Shown here piece after piece: positions 15,508-22,737 of a stretch of 27,706 bases of DNA. The position numbers were made by a program, and so were the translations under genes. Every line of letters starts with the position of its first letter. Within the stretch, counting starts at the first letter, position 1. The stretch is from contig JAVWYO010000023.1 of the NCBI GenBank assembly GCA_036661515.1, positions 1-27,706 on the forward strand, given 5' to 3'. This DNA comes from HGM05232 sp036661515. Lineage in GTDB: Bacteria > Bacteroidota > Bacteroidia > Bacteroidales > Muribaculaceae. Under the pieces are notes generated by a model. It searched no databases and was not told the DNA's origin. It worked only from the letters and a program-made list of their open reading frames with translations.

Positions 15508-16406
15508 CAATCTTTATTACAACATTCTTCTAACGGCGTTTCAAATTCAAGTGTCGCATGATTAATACCATTATCTGCAAGAAAATGCTTAATAGTTTCT
15601 TTTAATGCTGGTATTTCTGTAAGCAATTGTGACGTTACTACGTGAACCGTAATAGCATTTTCTGTCGTGGAAATTGCCCACACATGAATATGATGAACAC
15701 TATCTACACCTGATATTTCACACAATTTATGAGTAATATTTCCCACATCTATCCCCTCCGGTACTCCATCAAGCGTTAATCTAAGAGATTGTGTCAATAG
15801 GTTCCATGTTGAAATAAGTATTATAACTCCAATGCTTATACCTACAATTGGATCAACAAGTGTCCAACCTGTTATGCTCACAATTAAGCCCGACAAAAGA
15901 ACACCTACCGACACAAGCGTATCAGCAAGCATGTGCATAAATGCGCCTTTCACATTAAGGTCTTGACTTCGTTGCTTGAAAAATAAATATGCCGTTACCC
16001 CATTGATAACTATCCCTATGGCTGCAACCCATGCGACAATAGCGCCATCAACAGGACGCGGATTCTTTATTTTATCTATACTTTCAATTATTATAAACAC
16101 AACGGCAATAACAAGTATAACGGCATTTGTTAAAGAAGCAAGGATAGTACTCTTCTTATAGCCATAGGTATAATGGCTGTTTGAAGCAACCATTGTCAAC
16201 CTTATAGCCATTAAAGCAAGAGCAAGACTCACGACATCGCTTAGATTATGACCTGCATCAGATAATAAAGCCATCGAGCCACCAAGCCAACCAGCGACAG
16301 CCTCAGCAATCACAAATACTACATTTAGCAAAATCCCCCAAATGAATACCTTATTAAGATTTCCACCAATCGGAATTGCATGTTCATGATGATGGTGATG
16401 CGCCAT
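15504..16406 (-). CDS. Cation diffusion facilitator, zinc-type exporter
   Basis: This 300-residue inner-membrane antiporter probably exports zinc in exchange for protons. Six transmembrane helices are visible. The transport site is His53/Asp57 (SDAGHNLSD) in helix 2 and His158/Asp162 (FMHMLADTL) in helix 5, the HD-HD pattern of ZitB/CzcD zinc transporters; YiiP has Asp in place of the first His. A cytoplasmic ferredoxin-like domain follows from about 210, with VHHIHVWAIS (237-246). The N-terminus is unusually His-rich (HHHHHEH, 3-9) and the C-terminus has CCNKDC, either of which could bind metal. An exact -7 box TATATTTG lies 51 bases upstream. Confidence 0.92.
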   Translation of the reverse strand: MAHHHHHEHAIPIGGNLNKVFIWGILLNVVFVIAEAVAGWLGGSMALLSDAGHNLSDVVSLALALMAIRLTMVASNSHYTYGYKKSTILASLTNAVILVIAVVFIIIESIDKIKNPRPVDGAIVAWVAAIGIVINGVTAYLFFKQRSQDLNVKGAFMHMLADTLVSVGVLLSGLIVSITGWTLVDPIVGISIGVIILISTWNLLTQSLRLTLDGVPEGIDVGNITHKLCEISGVDSVHHIHVWAISTTENAITVHVVTSQLLTEIPALKETIKHFLADNGINHATLEFETPLEECCNKDC

Positions 16407-16456
16407 TATATTTAAAATTTATTAGAAACTGTTTTTATTTATTTCGAAAATAGTCT

Positions 16457-16464
16457 CAAATATA
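16457..16464 (-). promoter_or_regulatory. Possible -7 box for the CDF gene
   Basis: Plus-strand CAAATATA reads TATATTTG on the minus strand, an exact TAnnTTTG, 51 bases upstream of the CDF start. No clear -33 box was found. Confidence 0.35.
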
Positions 16465-16510
16465 AAAATCAATATTAAAAAGAAAGCTATATAAATCTAT
16501 CTAAAATAAA

Positions 16511-17563
16511 TTAAAACAGCTTCTTAATACCCATTATTTCACGTACTTCTGAAAGCGTCTTTGATGCCGATTCACGTGCTTTTTCTGCGCCCAATCGCAC
16601 AACCTTTGATAGATATTCATCATTATTTTGAATATCGAGTATCTTCTCACGTATGGGTGTCGTTACTTTCAATATATCTTCAGCAAGTTGCTTTTTCAAG
16701 TCGCCATAACGAATAGAACAATCATTATATGAATTTATAAAATGCTCCACAGTATCAGGCGTTGAAACAAGTTTTAATAATGTAAATAAATTTTGAATAG
16801 GCTCTGTCATCACAGAGTTGTCCATTTGAGGCCCCTCATCGGTAACTGCGCGCATAACTTTCTTACGTAGCACTTTTTCATCATCAAGAAGATAAATACA
16901 ATTACCCTCCGATTTCCCCATCTTGCCAGAGCCATCAAGTCCAGGCACTTTTATGGGTGCGCCACCAAAGTCAAAATTTGTAGGTTCTGGAAAATAATCA
17001 ACCCCATAAAAAGAATTAAATCGACGAGCAAATCTACGAGTCATTTCAAGATGTTGCTCTTGGTCTTTTCCTACGGGGACTTTATGAGCACGATGTATAA
17101 GAATATCCACAGCCATAAGTGTAGGATACGTTAGTAGACCAGCATTTACACGCTTATTTGAATCATTGCCTATGATTTCATTCTCAATATTATCCGACTC
17201 CGATTTTATACCAAGTTGTTTACGAGCTTTTTCTTTAAAAGATGTAGTGCGCATTAGTTCTCCAATACCTACATGCATATTTAGTAGCAAATACATTTCA
17301 GCTATTTCTGGAACATCACTTTGCACAAAAAGTGTAGCCTTTTCGGGATCGAGACCTGCTGCAAGATACTCCGATAAAATACTTTTCACATTTGAATGAA
17401 GCATTTTAGGATCGGGGTGTGTTGTTAGTGCATGTAAATCAGCAATAAAGAAAAAACTATTATAATCCTCTTGCATTTTCACAAATTTACTAAGCGCACC
17501 ATAGTAATTACCAAGATGCAGTTGACCTGTCGCACGAATACCGCTAAGAACAATTTCTTTCAT
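16511..17563 (-). CDS. trpS: Tryptophanyl-tRNA synthetase
   Basis: The 350-residue class I synthetase charges tRNA-Trp. The HIGH-like motif is HLGN (16-19) in GIRATGQLHLGNY, and the KMSKS-like motif is KMGKS (214-218). VPVGKDQEQHLEMTRR (162-177) and MAVDILIH (150-157) are family hallmarks and form the tryptophan and adenylate pocket. Between FKEKA (109-113) and NAGLLTYP (140-147) there is a longer, acidic and Asn-rich linker (about 116-138) than in the E. coli or Bacillus enzymes as I remember them. The gene appears to be transcribed alone, with an exact -7 box TATATTTG at 17647-17640 about 75 bases upstream. Confidence 0.96.
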   Translation of the reverse strand: MKEIVLSGIRATGQLHLGNYYGALSKFVKMQEDYNSFFFIADLHALTTHPDPKMLHSNVKSILSEYLAAGLDPEKATLFVQSDVPEIAEMYLLLNMHVGIGELMRTTSFKEKARKQLGIKSESDNIENEIIGNDSNKRVNAGLLTYPTLMAVDILIHRAHKVPVGKDQEQHLEMTRRFARRFNSFYGVDYFPEPTNFDFGGAPIKVPGLDGSGKMGKSEGNCIYLLDDEKVLRKKVMRAVTDEGPQMDNSVMTEPIQNLFTLLKLVSTPDTVEHFINSYNDCSIRYGDLKKQLAEDILKVTTPIREKILDIQNNDEYLSKVVRLGAEKARESASKTLSEVREIMGIKKLF

Positions 17564-17639
17564 AATCTTTAATTATATGCTCAACACATATTTATATATA
17601 CGCATTGTAAGCATTCATATTTTTTATTTTTTATAAATA

Positions 17640-17647
17640 CAAATATA
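17640..17647 (-). promoter_or_regulatory. Possible -7 box for trpS
   Basis: Plus-strand CAAATATA (minus TATATTTG, exact TAnnTTTG). The only nearby TTTG is 12 bases away, too close for a standard -33. Confidence 0.35.
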
Positions 17648-17663
17648 GCCAATTTATGCCAAA

Positions 17664-18452
17664 CTATAAGCGTGGCGTTGTAGATAAAAGTGGCAATATT
17701 ATTTCGCCTATCGCTGGTGACGCTACAAGTGTCGATATATTTCGATCTTTGCGAAAGTGAACTATCATTGCACCAGCTTCAGATGCTATTAGTTCAGCCG
17801 CACACACATCCCACTCATGTAAATTCAATTCCCAATACCCATCAAGATAGCCAGCTGCTACATAGCATATATCCACAGCCGCAGCTCCCATACGACGCAT
17901 TCCTCGCACATGAGGAAGTACATTTTCAAGATTATCAAGATTATTATCACGGGTAGTTGCTTTATCTACGGGGAATCCTGTGGATACAACGGCTTGATTT
18001 ATATCTGTTTTTATACCAACCGTAATGGGCAAACCATTCATATACGCCCCTTCTCCCTTCACTGCCGTATATAGCTCATTAAGATAAGGAGCAAACACTA
18101 CGCCAAGTATCGTTTCTCCATTATATTTCAATCCTATTGATACACAAAATTGTGGCAAACCCTCACTAAAATTTGTTGTTCCATCAAGTGGATCAATAAC
18201 CCAAGTGTAATCGCCATTTAGATTTTCCTCTCCCGACTCTTCCGAAAGAATGGAATGTTGTGGATACGTTGCATGAATAGCATCTATTATAACCTTTTCA
18301 GATGCCTTATCTGCTATTGTTACAACATCACTTTCATTAAGTTTTGCTGTTATTTCAAGATTTTTACCTCTAAAATAATTAAGTTGTATTTTCCCTGCTT
18401 CTTTTGCCCACGCAATGGTATTTAAAAGAATGTCATCTATATCTTTTATCAT
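17664..18452 (-). CDS. Inositol monophosphatase family phosphatase
   Basis: This 262-residue protein is a magnesium-dependent, lithium-sensitive-type phosphatase fold. Metal ligands are visible: Glu71 in SEESG, Asp87 and Asp90 in IDPLDGTTNF (86-95), and Asp215 in HEWDVCAAELIASEAG. VVTIADKASE (43-52) is the first family block. Substrates in bacteria include inositol-1-phosphate, histidinol phosphate, NADP or 3'-phosphoadenosine phosphate, and the sequence alone does not choose among them. It lies eight bases downstream of the Lrp/AsnC regulator on the same strand and is probably in its operon. Confidence 0.9.
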   Translation of the reverse strand: MIKDIDDILLNTIAWAKEAGKIQLNYFRGKNLEITAKLNESDVVTIADKASEKVIIDAIHATYPQHSILSEESGEENLNGDYTWVIDPLDGTTNFSEGLPQFCVSIGLKYNGETILGVVFAPYLNELYTAVKGEGAYMNGLPITVGIKTDINQAVVSTGFPVDKATTRDNNLDNLENVLPHVRGMRRMGAAAVDICYVAAGYLDGYWELNLHEWDVCAAELIASEAGAMIVHFRKDRNISTLVASPAIGEIILPLLSTTPRL

Positions 18453-18460
18453 TTTTTCAG

Positions 18461-18928
18461 TTAATCCTCCTCATGTATCGGTATTTGACGTTTAAAAACC
18501 TCTTTAAATGATATTAATGACTCGGTGCGAGCAAGTCCCAAATTTTGGAGCTTTGTGTGTATTATACGCAACATGTGATCATTATTTTTTGCATATAACT
18601 TTATAAACATGTCATATTGACCTGTGGTAAAATGGCACTCCACAACTTCGGGGATTTGCTTTAATTTCTGCACAACATTATCAAATTGTGACGGGTCTTT
18701 TAAGAAAAATCCAATGTAAGCACACGCATCATATCCAACCGAGGAGGGATTGATTACCGACTCAGAGCCTTTTAAAACTCCCATATTCATTAGTTTCTGA
18801 ATGCGTTGATGAATTGCAGCACCCGAAACGCTACATTCTCGGGCTATTTCAAGGTATGGCTTGCGTGCATTTAGCGTAAGCATCTTCAAGATTTTGTAAT
18901 CAAGAGCATCTAACTGGGGATTTGCCAT
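18461..18928 (-). CDS. Lrp/AsnC-family transcriptional regulator
   Basis: The 155-residue DNA-binding protein starts with LDALDYKILKML (6-17). A helix-turn-helix follows at about 26-48 (EIARECSVSGAAIHQRIQKL), then a RAM ligand-binding and oligomerisation domain (about 65-140) with YIGFFLKD, VVECHFTTGQYDMFIKLYAKN and TESLISFKEVFK. The family senses amino acids and forms octamers. The effector is unknown here. The downstream phosphatase gene, eight bases away, is the most likely co-transcribed partner. Autoregulation is common in the family but I see no defined operator upstream. Confidence 0.92.
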   Translation of the reverse strand: MANPQLDALDYKILKMLTLNARKPYLEIARECSVSGAAIHQRIQKLMNMGVLKGSESVINPSSVGYDACAYIGFFLKDPSQFDNVVQKLKQIPEVVECHFTTGQYDMFIKLYAKNNDHMLRIIHTKLQNLGLARTESLISFKEVFKRQIPIHEED

Positions 18929-19017
18929 AGTTTATATTTGTTATTTTTTTAGTTCCAATTTGCCGATTATATAAATTCGATATATCTTAGCGAACTTATC
19001 AGAATATTTATAATAAA

Positions 19018-19025
19018 CAAAAGTA
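19018..19025 (-). promoter_or_regulatory. Possible -7 box for the Lrp operon
   Basis: Plus-strand CAAAAGTA reads TACTTTTG on the minus strand, an exact TAnnTTTG, 90 bases upstream of the regulator start and just before the divergent GNAT gene. No TTTG lies at the right distance. Confidence 0.3.
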
Positions 19026-19040
19026 AGAAAAATTTGAAAT

Positions 19041-19577
19041 ATGGTTACGAATTACATCGAAATTTCACCAAAAAATGCAATAATTAATAAAATAGAGCAA
19101 CTTTATGTCAATTCTTTCCCAGAAGATGAACGTCGCGACTTTAATTTAGTAAAGGATATTTTAAGCACTCCTGATTCTCATTTTAAAATTATTGCTGCAA
19201 TGAACGATAATATTTTTTTAGGATTTATTAGCTACTGGGAATGGTGTGACATGAGATATATTGAGCATTTCGCTATTGAACCCACTCTTCGCGGTGGCGG
19301 TATTGGGCAAGATATGATTATCTATTTTGCAAAAATGGCTCAGTCGCCTATTATCCTCGAAGTGGAGCCAGCCATAAACGAATTAGCTATGCGCAGAATA
19401 GGATTCTATAAACGTTGCGGATACACACTTTGGAATGACGTGAAATATTTTCAACCCCCTTATGACAACTCAAAAGAATCTTTAGAACTAAAAATAATGA
19501 CTCTTGGAGAGATTCAAATTGACGAAAATTCTGAATTTATTACTCGCATCAAGAAATATGTTTATGGCGCAAGATAA
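19041..19577 (+). CDS. GNAT-family N-acetyltransferase
   Basis: This is a 178-residue acetyl-CoA-dependent transferase. The acetyl-CoA binding motif A is seen as IEHFAIEPTLRGGGIGQDMI (74-93), where RGGGIG matches the Q/R-x-x-G-x-G/A loop. The beta4 strand is preceded by FLGFISYWEW, and motif B contains ELAMRRIGFYKRCGYT. The N-terminal part (IEQLYVNSFPEDERRDF) is typical of acceptor-site helices. The acceptor substrate is unknown. It is divergent from the Lrp regulator gene, which could control it, but that is only a positional guess. Confidence 0.87.
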   Translation: MVTNYIEISPKNAIINKIEQLYVNSFPEDERRDFNLVKDILSTPDSHFKIIAAMNDNIFLGFISYWEWCDMRYIEHFAIEPTLRGGGIGQDMIIYFAKMAQSPIILEVEPAINELAMRRIGFYKRCGYTLWNDVKYFQPPYDNSKESLELKIMTLGEIQIDENSEFITRIKKYVYGAR

Positions 19578-19661
19578 GCACCAGGATTCGTTAAAATGTT
19601 AAAAATGTTATCGAACAGCGTTAAATCTAAAAGTAATATAGTTTTTGGTTGTTAAATTAAT

Positions 19662-19669
19662 TAACTTTG
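19662..19669 (+). promoter_or_regulatory. -7 box of the metal ABC operon
   Basis: TAACTTTG is an exact TAnnTTTG, 47 bases before the ATG at 19717. A TTTG at 19644-19647 is only 14 bases upstream, so the -33 assignment is uncertain. No obvious Zur- or Fur-type palindrome is seen around it. Confidence 0.4.
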
Positions 19670-19716
19670 TATTCCGTTTCCTACTGGATAAGAATAATTA
19701 ATATAACACATTACTA

Positions 19717-20604
19717 ATGACCAAATTACGCCTACATGCCTTTCACTATCTCACCATATGTATTTTATGCATTCTTGGAGTAGTAATATGCGCATGCGAC
19801 GGTAGTGTTCATAATAATCGCATTATTACAGTAAGTATTCAACCTCAGAAATATCTTTTAGAGAAAATCGTTGGTGACAAAATCGACATCATGTGTCTGC
19901 TTTCTCAGGGAAGCAACCCCGAAGCCTACGAGCCCAATTTTTCACATCTTATAAATTTAGAGAAAAGCGACGCATATTTTCGTATTGGCAACATTGGGTT
20001 TGAACTTGCAATTATCAGCAAAGCTCAAAACAACAATCCAAATCTAAAGATATACAACAACTCTGAAGGAATAACGTTTCTTGTGGGCAGTCATGGCGCA
20101 ACAGAAAGCGATGGACATAAGCATGAAATTGACCCTCACATCTGGAGCTCTGTTACAAATGCTATGATTATAGCCAAAAACATGTATGATGCAGTTATTG
20201 AAATAGACCCTACTCATAAGGAATTTTATACTAAAAACTATAATGCGCTGATTTCCGATTTGACAAAACTTAACAACGACATTTCAGCTCAACTCAAACC
20301 TTTACAAGGCACTTCATTTGCCGTTTGGCATCCATCTCTCAGCTACTTTGCTCGCGATTATGGAATGAAGCAAGTGAGTCTTGAATATGATGGAAAAGAA
20401 GCCTCTATTAAGTACATGAAGGAGAAAATTGACCAAGCTAATAAAAACAACGTAAAAGTATTCTTTTTTCAAAAAGAATTTGATGGACGTCAAGCCGAAA
20501 TATTAAATGACCAAATTGGAGCAAAAATGGTCACAATTAATCCTATGAACTATAACTGGGAGGAGGAAATTCATGCAACTGCCAACGCACTTACCTCAAA
20601 ATAA
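19717..20604 (+). CDS. Metal ABC transporter substrate-binding lipoprotein, ZnuA-like
   Basis: The 295-residue protein is a cluster A-I (ZnuA/TroA type) metal-binding protein. The signal peptide ends in ICAC with lipid Cys27. Landmarks are VSIQPQKYLLEKIVGD (39-54), SNPEAYEPN (66-74), DPHIWSS (139-145), WHPSLSYFARDYGM (204-217) and FFQKEFDGRQA (250-260). Likely metal ligands are His141, His205 and an acid at 253/256. The usual first ligand His (PHxYEP) is replaced by Glu69, so zinc specificity is uncertain. A short His loop (SHGATESDGHKH, 125-136) is present. The ATPase gene overlaps its last 32 bases. No permease gene is next to them. Confidence 0.88.
   Translation: MTKLRLHAFHYLTICILCILGVVICACDGSVHNNRIITVSIQPQKYLLEKIVGDKIDIMCLLSQGSNPEAYEPNFSHLINLEKSDAYFRIGNIGFELAIISKAQNNNPNLKIYNNSEGITFLVGSHGATESDGHKHEIDPHIWSSVTNAMIIAKNMYDAVIEIDPTHKEFYTKNYNALISDLTKLNNDISAQLKPLQGTSFAVWHPSLSYFARDYGMKQVSLEYDGKEASIKYMKEKIDQANKNNVKVFFFQKEFDGRQAEILNDQIGAKMVTINPMNYNWEEEIHATANALTSK
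20558..20566 (+). promoter_or_regulatory. Strong Shine-Dalgarno-like site for the ABC ATPase
   Basis: GGGAGGAGG ends six bases before the ATG at 20573 and lies inside the coding region of the binding protein (codons for Trp-Glu-Glu-Glu). It is unusual for this kind of genome, where starts generally lack such a sequence, and it supports the choice of ATG 20573. Confidence 0.5.
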
Positions 20605-21283
20605 TCTCATATCTCTAATAGATGTCACTATGCAATACGATAGCCGTATTGTCCTTAATCATGTTAATTTAGATATCGATGAAGGTGACTTTGTAGCTAT
20701 TACTGGCCCTAATGGTGGAGGTAAAACGACTCTCTTAAAAATAATTCTGCAACTAATAAAGCCTACTTTTGGAAAAGTCGTTTTCAAGCAAGACAATCAC
20801 ATTGTAAAGAGTCTAAAACTCGGATACTTACCTCAAAAAAATATGATTGATAGCCGATTCCCTATATCAGTCACAGAAGTAATCACTTCAGGGTTACTTG
20901 GCAGTCAACAACTTTTTCACCGCATATCTGATGATGAAAATAAGAAAGTGGCACATATAATGGAACTTATGGGTGTTGACAAATTAAAAAACGAACCAAT
21001 AGGAAATTTGTCGGGCGGGCAACTTCAACGCACACTACTCGGTCGCGCCATAATATCAGCACCACACGTCCTCATCCTCGACGAACCACTATCCTACGTC
21101 GATAAGCATTTTGAACAACAAATGTATAGCATCATTGCCGATATAGCAAAAAGCACAACTGTTATACTCGTTTCGCACGAAATGACCACAATAGCTCAAA
21201 TGGCAAATCGACACGTAATTGTTGACCGCGAAGTTCATAGTTGTCATGCCGAGCATCATTATGTAAAAACTGATTGTGAATAG
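20573..21283 (+). CDS. Metal ABC transporter ATP-binding protein, ZnuC-like
   Basis: This 236-residue ATPase would power metal import with the lipoprotein before it. All nucleotide-binding motifs are intact: Walker A GPNGGGKTT (45-53), Q-loop LPQK (86-89), signature LSGGQ (146-150), Walker B VLILDEP (166-172) and switch His202. LDEPLSYVDKHFEQQMY resembles the ZnuC/MntB group. The start at 20573 is needed to keep LISLIDVTMQYD, the first beta strand; the next Met (residue 20) would remove it. It ends in a His/Cys-containing tail (SCHAEHHYVKTDC). A permease normally follows in such operons, but here a DNA-repair gene starts six bases later. Confidence 0.92.
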   Translation: MQLPTHLPQNNLISLIDVTMQYDSRIVLNHVNLDIDEGDFVAITGPNGGGKTTLLKIILQLIKPTFGKVVFKQDNHIVKSLKLGYLPQKNMIDSRFPISVTEVITSGLLGSQQLFHRISDDENKKVAHIMELMGVDKLKNEPIGNLSGGQLQRTLLGRAIISAPHVLILDEPLSYVDKHFEQQMYSIIADIAKSTTVILVSHEMTTIAQMANRHVIVDREVHSCHAEHHYVKTDCE

Positions 21284-21289
21284 TATTAT

Positions 21290-21796
21290 ATGCCCATTAC
21301 TTATATCGATTATAATTCACCCATCGGATTATTATATATCATATCCGACAATCTTGGAATACTCAATATCACCACACAACACCCACCAATAAATGTAATT
21401 GCACAACAATCTATTCACTCAAACCTTTGCTCCACAGCATTGTCTGAATATTTTATTGGTAAGCGCACAAATTTTAAAGATATATCAATATCTCCAAATA
21501 TCGAAGGGACTAATTTCCAAAAACAAGTATGGCAAGCTCTATTAAATATTCCTTATGGCTCCATTTCAAGCTATACACAAATCGCAAAAGCAATTAAGAA
21601 TCCACATGCGTGCCGTGCCGTTGGTAATGCAAATCATTGCAACCCAATACCAATAATGATACCATGCCATCGTGTTATTGGAGCTAATGGCTCTCTTACG
21701 GGCTATGCACTTGGGCTTGAAGTAAAGCAATATCTGCTTAACCTTGAATCAAAGTTGATTAGTCACTTAGAAAAGAATCTACGGTGGGATATTTGA
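21290..21796 (+). CDS. ogt: Methylated-DNA-protein-cysteine methyltransferase
   Basis: The 168-residue DNA-repair protein transfers an alkyl group from O6-alkylguanine to its own cysteine. The active site is PCHRV with Cys126 in IPIMIPCHRVIG. The recognition helix carries the arginine finger Arg109 (ACRAVGNANHCNP), and SISSYTQIAK (91-100) is the start of the helix-turn-helix. The N-terminal domain YIDYNSPIGLLYIISD is the shortened ribonuclease H-like fold of the family. It begins six bases after the ABC ATPase gene. Its 3' end overlaps the convergent epimerase gene by 38 bases, so antisense transcription is possible. Confidence 0.95.
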   Translation: MPITYIDYNSPIGLLYIISDNLGILNITTQHPPINVIAQQSIHSNLCSTALSEYFIGKRTNFKDISISPNIEGTNFQKQVWQALLNIPYGSISSYTQIAKAIKNPHACRAVGNANHCNPIPIMIPCHRVIGANGSLTGYALGLEVKQYLLNLESKLISHLEKNLRWDI

Positions 21797-22607
21797 ATTC
21801 AAATCCGCTTTCTTCAAGACGTGTCGATTTTACGTATTGCGAAGTAATTATCATTTCGGCAGCTTCTCCAATCAGAAGTTTTACCAGCCATTCAGGTATT
21901 CTGTATGAAAATTTGCAGTGATTATATAGACATAGCTTTTCACTGAATTTTTTATCTAACATCACATCAGGTGCAGTAAAATTATAAATACCATTCATCT
22001 CTTTATGAGATATTATATATTCAATCCCTTTTATTACATCTTCACGTGCAATCCATGTTATCGGTTGCATTCCACGTCCTATAGTAAGCCCAAATCCATA
22101 TTGCATACTCTTTTCCATGCCTTTGAGCGCTCCGCCATCATGCGCGAGTACTATTCCAAACCGTGCAATAACTAATCGCTTTCGAGGGCTTAGCTTTGTC
22201 GCTTCAGCCTCCCACAATTGCGCAACTTGGGATAAAAAAGTTTGCGCTGGCTTTATCTCACTATATTCATCATGAATCCCTATTGAATCATAAATTCCAA
22301 TAGCAGATGCCGAGATTAATAACTGAGGAGTATCGCTTGCATTCATACATTCTACAATCCTCCGAGTTGTACTGACACGGCTACTTATAATTTCGTCTTT
22401 AGCTTTTTTGCTCCAACGTTGTCCTATTGTTGCTCCTGCAAGATTTATTATTACCTCGCTATTATTAATAATTGACTTAAGAGATGAAAATGCTTCTGAA
22501 GAAAGTAATTTACGCTCGATTTCACATACATTATATCCCCTACTTCTTAAATCGTTACACAATGGTGTCCCGATAAATCCTGTTGCTCCTGTTATAGCTA
22601 TGTTCAT
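21759..22607 (-). CDS. TIGR01777-type NAD(P)-dependent epimerase/dehydratase
   Basis: The 282-residue protein has an extended short-chain dehydrogenase fold. The nucleotide-binding loop is GATGFIG (7-13). NLAGATIGQRWSKKAKDEI, SASAIGIYD and RFGIVLAHDGGALKGM are the characteristic blocks of the TIGR01777 (YfcH) group, and PITWIAREDVIKGIEYII is the end of the core. The C-terminal part contains the DUF1731-like segment (EWLVKLLIGEAAEMIITSQYV). The family's substrate is not known. It lies downstream of a long palindromic terminator that separates it from the DUF975 gene. Its 3' end overlaps ogt by 38 bases. Confidence 0.88.
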   Translation of the reverse strand: MNIAITGATGFIGTPLCNDLRSRGYNVCEIERKLLSSEAFSSLKSIINNSEVIINLAGATIGQRWSKKAKDEIISSRVSTTRRIVECMNASDTPQLLISASAIGIYDSIGIHDEYSEIKPAQTFLSQVAQLWEAEATKLSPRKRLVIARFGIVLAHDGGALKGMEKSMQYGFGLTIGRGMQPITWIAREDVIKGIEYIISHKEMNGIYNFTAPDVMLDKKFSEKLCLYNHCKFSYRIPEWLVKLLIGEAAEMIITSQYVKSTRLEESGFEFKYPTVDSFLSD

Positions 22608-22669
22608 ATCTTATTAATTTATATATGTACATAACAATAAGTATACACAATATGCTCATAAGGAGTAAG

Positions 22670-22727
22670 GATATAACACAAAAAAAGACCGAAGCAGTGT
22701 TGCTTCGGTCTTTTTTTGTGTTATATC
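22670..22727. terminator. Bidirectional terminator in a 58-base perfect palindrome
   Basis: The arms 22670-22696 and 22701-22727 are exact reverse complements over 27 bases with the loop GTGT. The core GACCGAAGCA/TGCTTCGGTC is flanked by seven A and seven T residues, so both strands give a stem with a U run. It ends the DUF975 transcript (minus strand) ten bases past its stop. The outer GATATAACAC/GTGTTATATC arms go beyond what termination needs. Confidence 0.9.
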
Positions 22728-22737
22728 TTTATCCCTT

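Noticed and set aside
19593..19626. Repeated GTTAAAATG/TTAAAAATG units before the metal ABC operon
   Set aside because: Only two imperfect units in AT-rich DNA; too weak to call an iteron or operator array.
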